Both the position numbers and the translations under genes were made by a program. Below, piece by piece: positions 26,201-34,393 of a stretch of DNA of 60,518 nucleotides. This stretch comes from Acidimicrobiia bacterium (lineage in GTDB: Bacteria; Actinomycetota; Acidimicrobiia; Acidimicrobiales; Aldehydirespiratoraceae): NCBI GenBank assembly GCA_024421085.1, contig JAHQYN010000006.1:1-60518 (forward strand). The letters are read 5' to 3'. Under the pieces are notes generated by a model that was not told where the DNA came from, made no database searches, and worked only from the letters and a program-made list of their open reading frames with translations. Numbering within the stretch: the first letter of the stretch is position 1; each line of letters opens with the position of its first letter.

Positions 26201-27037
26201 ATGAAGGTCTTCGTGACCGGGGCCGGCGGACAACTCGGCAGCGACCTGGTGCGGCTGCTCGACGGTCACGAAGCGATCACCCCCGACCGCAGCGAACTCG
26301 ACGTCACCGACAGTGGCAGCGTCGCGGGCGCCATGCTACAGACGAAGCCGGACCTCGTCATCAACTGTGCAGCGTTCACCGACGTCGACCGCGCGCAGAC
26401 CGATGCCGACCGCGCCTTTTCGACCAATGCGACGGCGGTGCGGATCCTCGCTGAGGCCGCCCGCGAGATCGGTGCGCATTTCACCACGATCTCAACAGAA
26501 CTCGTGTTCGACGGCACCAAGAGCGGCCCCTACACCGAAACGGACAGTCCGTCGCCGGTCTCGGTCTATGGACAGTCGAAGGCGGAAGGCGAACGCCATG
26601 CCGGCACCGACGCCACGATCGTCCGCACCTCCTGGCTCTGCGGAGAGACCGGCCACAACATGGTCAAGACCATCTTGAACCTCCTCGACAAGGACGAGCC
26701 GCTGCGTTTCGTGGACGACCAGATCGGACACCCGACGTTCACCGCCGACCTCGCCCCGATCGTTCTGGAACTCTCGCTGCAGCGTCGCCCGGGCATCTTC
26801 CATGCGACCAATCAGGGTGCGGTCTCCTGGTTTCAGTTCGCCCGCGCCGTGGCGGCGGCAGCGGGTGAAGATCCGACGAGGGTCACCCCCTGTTCGACCG
26901 CGGAGCTGCGTCCGGTCCGGCCCGCTGCACGACCTGCCAACGGAGTGCTCGACAATGCCGCGCTGCGAACCGTCGGATTCGCCCAGACCCGCGACTTCCG
27001 AGAGCCCTTGGCTGAACTCATCTGTCGGCTTCGCTGA
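26201..27037 (+). CDS. rmlD: dTDP-4-dehydrorhamnose reductase
   Basis: 278 residues. The NAD(P) motif 'GAGGQLGSD' is at 7-15, 'STELVFDG' follows, and 'YGQSKAEGE' carries the catalytic Tyr and Lys. It completes dTDP-L-rhamnose synthesis. It is separated from rmlB by the dispersed repeat, which could act as an internal terminator or attenuator. Its stop is 4 bp from that of the convergent gene. Confidence 0.9.
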   Translation: MKVFVTGAGGQLGSDLVRLLDGHEAITPDRSELDVTDSGSVAGAMLQTKPDLVINCAAFTDVDRAQTDADRAFSTNATAVRILAEAAREIGAHFTTISTELVFDGTKSGPYTETDSPSPVSVYGQSKAEGERHAGTDATIVRTSWLCGETGHNMVKTILNLLDKDEPLRFVDDQIGHPTFTADLAPIVLELSLQRRPGIFHATNQGAVSWFQFARAVAAAAGEDPTRVTPCSTAELRPVRPAARPANGVLDNAALRTVGFAQTRDFREPLAELICRLR

Positions 27038-27041
27038 TTGG

Positions 27042-27977
27042 TCACTCGCTGGAGTCTGAACCGCGCAACACCAGCGCAGCACTCGCCAAGGCCAGAAAGG
27101 TCAGCCAGACCAGGCGATCAACAGAACCGATCAGCACGCCGATATCGAACTCGAGACCAATCAACGGACTGAGGCCGGCGATCAGCGCTTCTCTGAGTCC
27201 GAGTCCGGAAGGGAAGAAGCCGATGGCGACCGTCAGAGCGCCGGCGACTGAGAGGGCGACTGCTTGAGTCGGCGAGATGTCGACACCTAGAGCGGTTATT
27301 GCCAAGCCGAGACGTAATGCGCTGATGAGGAGCCAAGCGGATTCAACTCCGAGCACCGCCAGGGCCAGCCCAACCGAACCCCCGTCGGGTGCAGTTTCTC
27401 CGAAGAGCTTGAGGGCTGCGACTCCTGCCAGCAAGCCGCCAACGACCGCTATAGCTCCCAGCGAAGGCGGCCCCTCAACAGCAATCGCCGATCCGCCGAC
27501 GATGCCCGTGATCGAGAGCCAACAAAGACCGGGCACTGCACCAGCAGCGATCGCCGACCCGTAAGTGCTTCCATCTTCTGAAAGAGATCGGACGGTGACT
27601 ATCAGAGAACCCGGCAGCGGCAGCAGATTGGCGGCCGAAGACACGACCGCAACCCTGAGACTCCTGTGTGCTGAGGGTTTCTGCGAGGCGATTCGGGCGG
27701 CGAGTTGAAACTCAGACGATTTCAAAGCGAGGCTCGCAGGGGCAGCAACCAGCAGCGCCACGGCCAGCGGCCACCAGGACAACTCAGCCAATGTCAGGTC
27801 GCTGGTGCGCCAAGCCCAGACGGTCGCCCCGCTCACCCCGACCACGGCGACAGAGCCGATTGCGGCCTGCAGTGTCTTGTTAAGCGGCTGAGCGCGCTGA
27901 TCGAGAAGGCGCCGAAACGCCGCGGTGAGACCCTCAAAGAGACCCATAGCAGGGGTTCCGCGGTACGCAGACGGCAT
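27042..27977 (-). CDS. YbhN/LPG-synthase-TM-like membrane protein
   Basis: 311 residues with about eight hydrophobic segments. 'SSAANLLPLPGSLIV' and 'GFFPSGLGLREALIAGLSPL' correspond to the two conserved regions of the lysylphosphatidylglycerol-synthase transmembrane (UPF0104, flippase-like) family. Such proteins commonly sit in glycolipid and polysaccharide loci and are thought to help lipid translocation. The start could be the second ATG (27947, 'MGLFEGL'). Divergent from the DUF354 gene, 24 bp apart. Confidence 0.75.
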   Translation of the reverse strand: MPSAYRGTPAMGLFEGLTAAFRRLLDQRAQPLNKTLQAAIGSVAVVGVSGATVWAWRTSDLTLAELSWWPLAVALLVAAPASLALKSSEFQLAARIASQKPSAHRSLRVAVVSSAANLLPLPGSLIVTVRSLSEDGSTYGSAIAAGAVPGLCWLSITGIVGGSAIAVEGPPSLGAIAVVGGLLAGVAALKLFGETAPDGGSVGLALAVLGVESAWLLISALRLGLAITALGVDISPTQAVALSVAGALTVAIGFFPSGLGLREALIAGLSPLIGLEFDIGVLIGSVDRLVWLTFLALASAALVLRGSDSSE

Positions 27978-28001
27978 CGCTCGACGCTACCGTCGCCATC
28001 A

Positions 28002-29090
28002 ATGAAGGTGTTGATTGACGCAGTACATCCAGCGGATGTATGGACATTGGGCGCAGTTGAGGATCGCCTGCTAGCAGCCGGTGAAGAGACAATGTGGATT
28101 TCGCGCCCCGGAAAGGACTCTGTCGTCGAACTCATCGAAGCACGCGGCAGGCCCCACATTGCCGGTCCCCGTGCAGGAACCAACATGATTTCGCTGGCCC
28201 GTGAGTTGGTGTCACGGGACTGGTTGGCCCTTCGCACGGTGCGACGCTTCGGACCCGACGTGATTCTGACTCGCTCACCGGCAGGGGTTCACGCGGGCAG
28301 GTTGACCCGTACCCCGGTGCTGTACGACACCGACGACGGCCATGTCGCTGGACTGCTCTACTACGTAGCCGGTCCGTTCGCCAACCTCATTGCGAGCCCG
28401 ACCGCTACCGAAAAGAGTTACGGCTCGAAGCATCGCAAGTATCGCGGATACAAGGAACTCTTTTACCTGCACCCTTCGCGTTTCACTGCGGATCCTGCAA
28501 TCCGCGCGGAACTCGGACTCAAGGACGGAAAGCGCTTGTTCGTGCTGCGTCTCACCGCGTTCACCGCGAGCCACGATGTCTCCGAGCGAGGGATGAACCG
28601 CCAACAGATCGACCGGATTCTGAGTCGATTGGAGGATCTCGGAACGGTGGTCATCTCCTCTGAACAGGCGTTGCCCACCGATCTGGCTGCCAGGCAAGTC
28701 TCGACCCCCCCAGAGCGGTTCCATCATGTTCTGGCAGCAGCCGATCTCGTTGTCGGCGATAGTCAGACGGTCTGTTCGGAGGCTGGTGTGATCGGCACAC
28801 CGTCGCTGCGCTACAACACTTGGGCCGGGCGGCACCCTTATCAGGTGGAACTGCAGGAGCGTTGGGGGTTGACCAAGGCCTTCGCCTTGAGTGAAGAAAC
28901 GGCGTTCTTCAGTGAACTGGACCGTGTGCTCGAGGACCTCGACAGCGAGCACGCGGCCCACGCGCAGCGCCGGCAACAGATGCTCGAATGGTCTGACGAC
29001 CCAGTGGAGGATCTCACGGCCTGGACCTATGAACTGGCGACCCGTCAGGGATTCGGCAGGACTCGACTCTTTCGAGGAAGAACGGGGTGA
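28002..29090 (+). CDS. DUF354 family (GT-B-fold-like) protein
   Basis: 362 residues from ATG 28002. It opens 'MKVLIDAVHPADVW' and contains 'LYDTDDGHVAGLLYYVAGPF' and 'LAAADLVVGDSQTVCSEAG', matching the DUF354 family. Members resemble UDP-GlcNAc epimerase/glycosyltransferase folds and are common in archaeal and bacterial surface-sugar loci; activity is unproven. The longer open frame (from 27705) is antisense to the neighbouring membrane protein gene and is ignored. The next gene starts 88 bp later. Confidence 0.8.
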   Translation: MKVLIDAVHPADVWTLGAVEDRLLAAGEETMWISRPGKDSVVELIEARGRPHIAGPRAGTNMISLARELVSRDWLALRTVRRFGPDVILTRSPAGVHAGRLTRTPVLYDTDDGHVAGLLYYVAGPFANLIASPTATEKSYGSKHRKYRGYKELFYLHPSRFTADPAIRAELGLKDGKRLFVLRLTAFTASHDVSERGMNRQQIDRILSRLEDLGTVVISSEQALPTDLAARQVSTPPERFHHVLAAADLVVGDSQTVCSEAGVIGTPSLRYNTWAGRHPYQVELQERWGLTKAFALSEETAFFSELDRVLEDLDSEHAAHAQRRQQMLEWSDDPVEDLTAWTYELATRQGFGRTRLFRGRTG

Positions 29091-29178
29091 ACCCGAGGTG
29101 CGAACGCCTCGGTGCCGCCGAAAGGGGGGCAACCTCACGTCGCTGTTGGGGTTGGCCGGATATGTTGGAGGTGTGTGT

Positions 29179-30600
29179 TTGGAGAGCGTGAGAAAGCACT
29201 GGCCGGGGCTCGGGGCGGCGGGGACGACGCTGTTGTTGGGGCTCTGGCGGATCGATGTGCCGACTCCGCACTATGACGAACCGTTGTATGTGGAGGTTGG
29301 GCGGAGTTTCCTTGACGGCGACCTGACTCACATCCTGTGGCATCGGCATCCGCCGGTCGGGACCTACGCGTTCGGGGTTGCTCAGTTGTTGTTCGGGGAT
29401 GGGATTCCGTCGGCTCGCTTGGCTTCGTTGGCCGCTGGTGTGGTGACCACCTTCTTGGTCTGGTCGTTGGTGTCGCGTCTGGCGGGTCGAGACGTGGCTG
29501 GGTTCGCTGCGTTGGCTTGGGCTTGTCTGCCGCAGTCGTTGAGTTCTGGTGAGGTAGACACGATCATCGAGCGGCCCGAGACGTTGGCGCTATTCGAATC
29601 GATCACAACGATGTTCATGGTGGCGGCGGTCTGGGCGGGTGTGCGTGCCCTGTCCGATGAACGGTGGCGTTGGGTGGTGGCGTTGGGCGCCTTTGTGGGC
29701 CTTGCCGCGGCTACCAAGTTGACGGGTTCTCTGGTCGGGCCGCCTGTTGTTGTGGCGCTCTGGCTCACCCGGCGCTCGCGGCTCAGTCTGTATCAGGGGG
29801 CTGTGGCTGCGGGCACGTCGTTGGTTGTCTGGGCTGCAACTTATGCACCGTTCGGGCGTGCCGCGAATGAGGCGTGGGTCGGCTTGTGGGATGCGACCGC
29901 GGCCCATATGGATGTGGGTCATCGGCAGTATGTGGCTGGCGCGGTGTATGACAATCCGCCTTGGTGGACTCCGTTCTGGCATCATCTTGATGCTGACGGT
30001 CAGTTGTTGAGCGCGGTTCTGGTGGGTCTTGTGCTGTTGTCGGTGCCGCGTTGGCGTCAGCCGGAGGTGGCGTTGGTGGCGGGTGTGGCGGCGGTGATAG
30101 TCACGGCTCTCTGTTTGTCTTCGATTCAGCTTCGGCACTATCGGTTGGTGGCGTTGCCGTTCCTGTTCGTGTTGGCGGCCGTGGGGGCGCAGGTGTTGTG
30201 GGCGAGACGGGATCGGGTGGCTCGAACGGCCGCGGTCGCGGCTTTCGGGATTGTGGCTTTGTTCGCAGTCGATGCTGTCATTGATCGGGTCACGCTTCAG
30301 CCGGCGGGGTATGCGGCGGTTGGGGAGGTTCTGGAAGCTGAGGGTTTGGGTGACAGGGATGTCTACGTTTTCGGGTCGCCGCACCTGCAACGCCACTACT
30401 TGGGGGATCGTGTGGTTGGGGGTATGTCGGGTGATCCTATTCCTGTTGGTGCGGTGGTTGTTACCGAGCAGAATTGGGAGTTGCGTTTCCCGGTTCAGCG
30501 TGAGGGTGTTGTGCTGTGGGGGTCTGACGGTGAGCGGGTGTCGTTGTCTGCAGCGCGTGACAGTCGTCAACTCGGTCCCGTGACTCTTTGGTTGCCGTAG
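29179..30600 (+). CDS. Membrane glycosyltransferase of the ArnT/PMT (GT-C) type
   Basis: About 473 residues with 10 or more hydrophobic helices. The first loop has 'TPHYDEPLYVEVGRSFLDGD', with acidic residues as in GT-C enzymes, and 'HILWHRHPPVG' follows, typical of lipid-phosphosugar-dependent protein or lipid glycosyltransferases (PMT_2-like). TTG 29179 is chosen because GGAGG lies 7 bp upstream; GTG 29188 is an alternative. Codon use is unlike its neighbours: many codons end in T or G (GTT, GGT, TTG), giving a strong G/T bias on the coding strand. Possible later acquisition. Confidence 0.78.
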   Translation: MESVRKHWPGLGAAGTTLLLGLWRIDVPTPHYDEPLYVEVGRSFLDGDLTHILWHRHPPVGTYAFGVAQLLFGDGIPSARLASLAAGVVTTFLVWSLVSRLAGRDVAGFAALAWACLPQSLSSGEVDTIIERPETLALFESITTMFMVAAVWAGVRALSDERWRWVVALGAFVGLAAATKLTGSLVGPPVVVALWLTRRSRLSLYQGAVAAGTSLVVWAATYAPFGRAANEAWVGLWDATAAHMDVGHRQYVAGAVYDNPPWWTPFWHHLDADGQLLSAVLVGLVLLSVPRWRQPEVALVAGVAAVIVTALCLSSIQLRHYRLVALPFLFVLAAVGAQVLWARRDRVARTAAVAAFGIVALFAVDAVIDRVTLQPAGYAAVGEVLEAEGLGDRDVYVFGSPHLQRHYLGDRVVGGMSGDPIPVGAVVVTEQNWELRFPVQREGVVLWGSDGERVSLSAARDSRQLGPVTLWLP

Positions 30601-30719
30601 GTTTCGGATTGGTCCGTCGGCCGGGCGGGTCTGTCGCGTGGTGTCGCGCCGGTGCCCTAGCTTGCGAATATCAACGCTGTGGCTCGCGTTCTGGGGGTGC
30701 CGCCGGGTTCCGAGCGCCG

Positions 30720-33479
30720 TCAGGAGTTGGGCATGGTTCGCATCTTGGGGGGAAGCATCGGCCGGACCCAGGCGGCGAACGCGTCGGGGAGGCCGGCCAG
30801 ACGCCAGATGAACGTGACGGCCTCTGCTCGTGTCGTGGGGTTGTCGGGGGAGAAGGTCGTCGGTGAGGTGCCCGTGGTGATACCGTGCTCGACCATCCAA
30901 CGTACCGCGTCGCTGTAGTAGGAGCCTGCAGGCACGTCCTCGAAGGTCGAGTCGACGTTCGGTTCAGGCGTTCCGGCGAAGCGCCAGAGGAAGGTGGATG
31001 CTTGCGCCCTCGTCAATGTCATCTCTGGTGAGAAGGTCGTGGGCGAGGTTCCAGTGGTCACTCGGTATTCCGTCAGCAGGTGGACAGCATCGTGGTATGA
31101 AGCGTCAGCGGCGATGTCCTCGAAGTTGTTGCGCTTGTGCGGCCTCTTGCGTCCTTCGAAACGCCAGAGGATCTCGGCGAACTCGGCCCGGTTGATCTGG
31201 TCGTGGGGCCCGAGTCGCTGCGGGGCCGCGCCTGAGACGACCTCCTCGTTGGCCGCCCAGAGCACCGGCTCGTAGAAGTAGTCGTCGGGAGACAGATCGC
31301 TGAACTCGAAGACGGGCACCGCTTCGGGAGCGGGGTTGGTTGGCCATTCAATGGTGAACTGGGAGCCGACGGGTGGACGGCAGCCTTGAGCCGTCTTGCA
31401 GCCCCTCCAGATCGCATAGAACAGCCAGGCACCGTAGGGCTCGCCGTTGCGGCGCAGCGTCACCGACCTGCCCGCGTCGTGGACGGTGACCTCGGCGAAG
31501 AGGACGTGCCCCGACTTGGGAGCATTGGCGATGTCGATTCCACGCAGGGAGGTGATGTTGAGAGGCGCCTCCCCACCGACCGTGTAGTTGTTGAGCCAAC
31601 GCGTCAGCTCGGCGATGGAGTAGGAACGGGTCCAGGTGGCGTTGGGATTGCGCGCTCGGCCGGTTTCTGGATCAACCGCGGCGTCGAAAGGATCCGGCTT
31701 GGGGACCAGGAAGGGCAGGTCGACTCCGCCGGACCAGACGTCGGACGGTTTGGCAGTGTGTCCGCCGTTGCTCGAAGAGTAGAAGGCTTGAGCGATCCGC
31801 GGTTCATTGACGACAGTGGCCTCACCGTTCTGCGTCCCGCTGCCGGTCACGTCGCCTGTCTCGTCGTCGGTCCGCTGGGACGATCCGTCCTCGGCGCTGC
31901 CTTCGGTGTCAGGGCTTTCGGTTGTCGGGTTTGTGGTGTCAGGGTTTTGGGTTGTCGGGTTTGTGGTGTCAGGGTTTTGGGTTGTCGGGTTTGTGGTGTC
32001 AGGGTTTTGGGTTGTCGGGTCTTCGTTGGTCGCGATCTCGGCCTGATAGACGACGACCTCTGCCGCGGTCTCGTTGACGGCGTCGCACCATGAGTGCCAG
32101 ACACAACCCGACTCGCGGGCCCAGCCGGTGAACACCTGATCCGCGGTCGAGTCGTAGAGGTTGAAGGGCTCGTCGGCCCAGTCGCCCGCCGCCGCACGGT
32201 TCACGATCGTTGCGGCCGCATAACTGCGGGCTGCCACCGCCTGCGCCTTCAGTGCCTCGGCCGGCCAGTCGGTCGGCACTTCCTGGAGTCCGTAGAGGTA
32301 CTTCTCCATGTCGAGGTCGGCGACCACTACGCAGAACTCGAGACCGGTGCCGCAACGGTCGGGGGTGCTGCCGTTGAGCGGCACTCCCGCGGGATGCAGC
32401 AGGTAGCGCGCGCCCGCATATGATCCGAGGTTCGGACCGTCCTCGAACTCCTCGACCACGGCTCTCGTGCCGACCGTCTGCACAACCTCGAGTGCCGTGT
32501 TGAGACAGCGTGAGTCGTTGTCGCACAGGTCGGTGGTGACCCCGGCCGACTCGTCGGTGTACTCGGCATGCCAGCGTGCCCCGTCGTAGCGGGTGGTGAG
32601 CGGCAGGGTGCTCAGGCCGATCAACTGCCCACCCGCCTCGACACTGAGTTCCCATTTTCCCGGCCCGAGTTCGTCGAGCGGGGTGGAGATGGCTATCTCC
32701 TCGCGAACGCCGATCAGGACGTTGGGCGTGCCCGGTTGCACCCGCCTGAGGCGCGAATGCGTGATGCAGAACTCGAGTCCCGTGCCGCAGACATCGGGCG
32801 TGGCGCCGTCGACAGCCACGCCAGCAGGCCGCAGGAGGTATCGCCCCCCTAAATGTGAGCCGAGATTGGGACCGTCCTCGTACTCCTCGATCACCGCGCG
32901 GGTGCCGATCGTCTGGGCCACCTCGAGCACGGTGTTCTCACAGAGCGCCTGACCGTCGCAGACATCGGTGGTGGTCCCGGTGGTCTTGTCGGTGTACTCG
33001 GCGTGCCAGCGTGCCCCGTCGTAGTGGGTGGTGAGCGGCAGGGTGCTCACCCCGACCACCGTGCCGCCGACTTCGACCGACAGCTCCCACTCTCCGGGAC
33101 CGAGCTCCTCGAGCGGGGTGGAAATGGCAATCAGCTCCCGAACGCCGACGTCGACGTCGACGGTCTCGGGAACGCGGTCCGGGTCGAACTCCTTGAAGTC
33201 GGTTATCGGCGCGAGGGTCGTGCCGTCGTAGTAGAAGCTGAGGATCTTGTCGTAGGTATCGCCGGCGAGCGCGCGTCCGTAGGCGCCGTACTGGCTCAAC
33301 CCGACCGCGTGCCCGAAACCGCGGCCGTTCAGTACCACGAGGCTCGAGTCGCCGCCTTCAGCGCCGCCTTCAATGTCGCCGCCTTCAGGGCCGCCGTTCG
33401 CGTCGACCTGGGCAAACGCTGGTGAAGCCGCCAAGCACAACCCGAGCAGACAACACAGCAGTGATCGTGAGAATCTCAA
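30720..33479 (-). CDS. Secreted SpoIID/LytB-domain protein with three SLH domains
   Basis: 919 residues with a signal peptide (about 1-23, 'AASPAFA'). 'GRGFGHAVGLSQYGAYGRAL' (52-71) and 'EVPTDWPAEALKAQAVAARS' (400-419) are the SpoIID/amidase-enhancer signatures. Between them a segment of about 130 residues occurs twice (111-241 and 257-386). A Thr/Asn/Pro-rich repeat (about 488-525) precedes further SpoIID sequence, and three S-layer homology domains fill about 735-915. SpoIID-type proteins cut or modify peptidoglycan; SLH domains tether proteins to wall polysaccharide. TTG start 33479, because an upstream in-frame TGA leaves no other choice. Confidence 0.87.
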   Translation of the reverse strand: MRFSRSLLCCLLGLCLAASPAFAQVDANGGPEGGDIEGGAEGGDSSLVVLNGRGFGHAVGLSQYGAYGRALAGDTYDKILSFYYDGTTLAPITDFKEFDPDRVPETVDVDVGVRELIAISTPLEELGPGEWELSVEVGGTVVGVSTLPLTTHYDGARWHAEYTDKTTGTTTDVCDGQALCENTVLEVAQTIGTRAVIEEYEDGPNLGSHLGGRYLLRPAGVAVDGATPDVCGTGLEFCITHSRLRRVQPGTPNVLIGVREEIAISTPLDELGPGKWELSVEAGGQLIGLSTLPLTTRYDGARWHAEYTDESAGVTTDLCDNDSRCLNTALEVVQTVGTRAVVEEFEDGPNLGSYAGARYLLHPAGVPLNGSTPDRCGTGLEFCVVVADLDMEKYLYGLQEVPTDWPAEALKAQAVAARSYAAATIVNRAAAGDWADEPFNLYDSTADQVFTGWARESGCVWHSWCDAVNETAAEVVVYQAEIATNEDPTTQNPDTTNPTTQNPDTTNPTTQNPDTTNPTTESPDTEGSAEDGSSQRTDDETGDVTGSGTQNGEATVVNEPRIAQAFYSSSNGGHTAKPSDVWSGGVDLPFLVPKPDPFDAAVDPETGRARNPNATWTRSYSIAELTRWLNNYTVGGEAPLNITSLRGIDIANAPKSGHVLFAEVTVHDAGRSVTLRRNGEPYGAWLFYAIWRGCKTAQGCRPPVGSQFTIEWPTNPAPEAVPVFEFSDLSPDDYFYEPVLWAANEEVVSGAAPQRLGPHDQINRAEFAEILWRFEGRKRPHKRNNFEDIAADASYHDAVHLLTEYRVTTGTSPTTFSPEMTLTRAQASTFLWRFAGTPEPNVDSTFEDVPAGSYYSDAVRWMVEHGITTGTSPTTFSPDNPTTRAEAVTFIWRLAGLPDAFAAWVRPMLPPKMRTMPNS
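31921..32010. repeat. Three identical 30-bp units inside the SpoIID/SLH gene
   Basis: Three identical 30-bp copies, with partial copies on both sides, encode the decapeptide repeat 'PTTQNPDTTN' on the minus strand. The segment is a hydrophilic linker in the exported protein. Copy number could vary without shifting the frame. Confidence 0.9.
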
Positions 33480-33559
33480 TGGCTGCTCTCATGGTGTCGT
33501 GATCAGGCATGGCGCGCGCCCATATGGGCAGCGCCATTCTACCGGGGCGAGGCGCCTGT

Positions 33560-34294
33560 TCAGGGTGACCCTGCCGAGGGGCGTCGGCGGCGACGGGTCA
33601 GAACTCCGTACTTCACGATGCAACCGAGCGCGGCTGCACCGTCACGCCAGTTGATCTTCTTGCCCTCCGCATAGGTGCGCCCCGAGTAGGAGATCCCGAC
33701 CTCCCAGATTCGCCAGCCCCCCGCGGCTACCTTCGCGGTGATCTCAGGTTCGATGCCGAACCGGTTCTCGCGCAGGTCGAGACTGCGGACCACCTCGGCG
33801 CGGAAGGCCTTGTAGCAGGTTTCCATGTCGGTGAGGTTCAAGTCAGTGAACATGTTCGAGAGCAGCGTGAGGAACCGGTTCCCGACCGAATGCCAGAAGT
33901 ACAGGACCCGACGGGGCCGGCCCGACTGGAAGCGGCTGCCGTAGACCACGTCGGCGGAACCGCTGAGCAGCGGTTCAAGGACGATGTCGTAGTCGCGCGG
34001 GTCGTATTCGAGGTCGGCGTCCTGGACGATCACGAACTCCGCCGACACGACCTCGAAACCACGTCGGACCGCGGCCCCCTTGCCGCGGTTCTCGGTCTGC
34101 GCCAGGATCCGCACCCGGGAGTCGTCGAAGCCGTCGAGCAGTTCGCGGGTGCCGTCGGTCGAGCCGTCATCGACGATGACCAGCTCCGCTGTGTGAGGGC
34201 TCGCCAGCACGCGCTTGACCATCTCCGCGACGGTCGCGGCCTCGTTGTAGCAGGGCATGACGACGCTGAGGCGGGGGCCGAGGGTCTCGTCCAT
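33560..34294 (-). CDS. Family 2 glycosyltransferase (DPM1-like)
   Basis: 244 residues with a GT-A fold. 'SVVMPCYNEAATVAEMV' opens the domain, 'IVDDGSTDGT' binds nucleotide, and 'QDADLEYDP' is the DXD region. It resembles polyprenyl-phosphate mannosyl/glucosyl transferases without membrane helices. It may supply lipid-linked sugar to the GT-C enzyme encoded at 29179-30600. It is divergent from the pyruvyl transferase gene, 99 bp apart. Confidence 0.88.
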   Translation of the reverse strand: MDETLGPRLSVVMPCYNEAATVAEMVKRVLASPHTAELVIVDDGSTDGTRELLDGFDDSRVRILAQTENRGKGAAVRRGFEVVSAEFVIVQDADLEYDPRDYDIVLEPLLSGSADVVYGSRFQSGRPRRVLYFWHSVGNRFLTLLSNMFTDLNLTDMETCYKAFRAEVVRSLDLRENRFGIEPEITAKVAAGGWRIWEVGISYSGRTYAEGKKINWRDGAAALGCIVKYGVLTRRRRRPSAGSP

Positions 34295-34393
34295 GGGCGA
34301 ACAACGCTAGCGGCAAGCCACCCATGGAGCGTGCGAGCACAGCAGTGCCGTCCATCGGCGAACAACCCCGGCGACGACGCTAACGTCGGTGCC

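Noticed and set aside
29590..30900. 436-residue minus-strand ORF opposite the GT-C gene
   Set aside because: Arises from the G/T bias of the coding strand; composition is extreme (Arg/His/Asn/Thr) with no fold signature.
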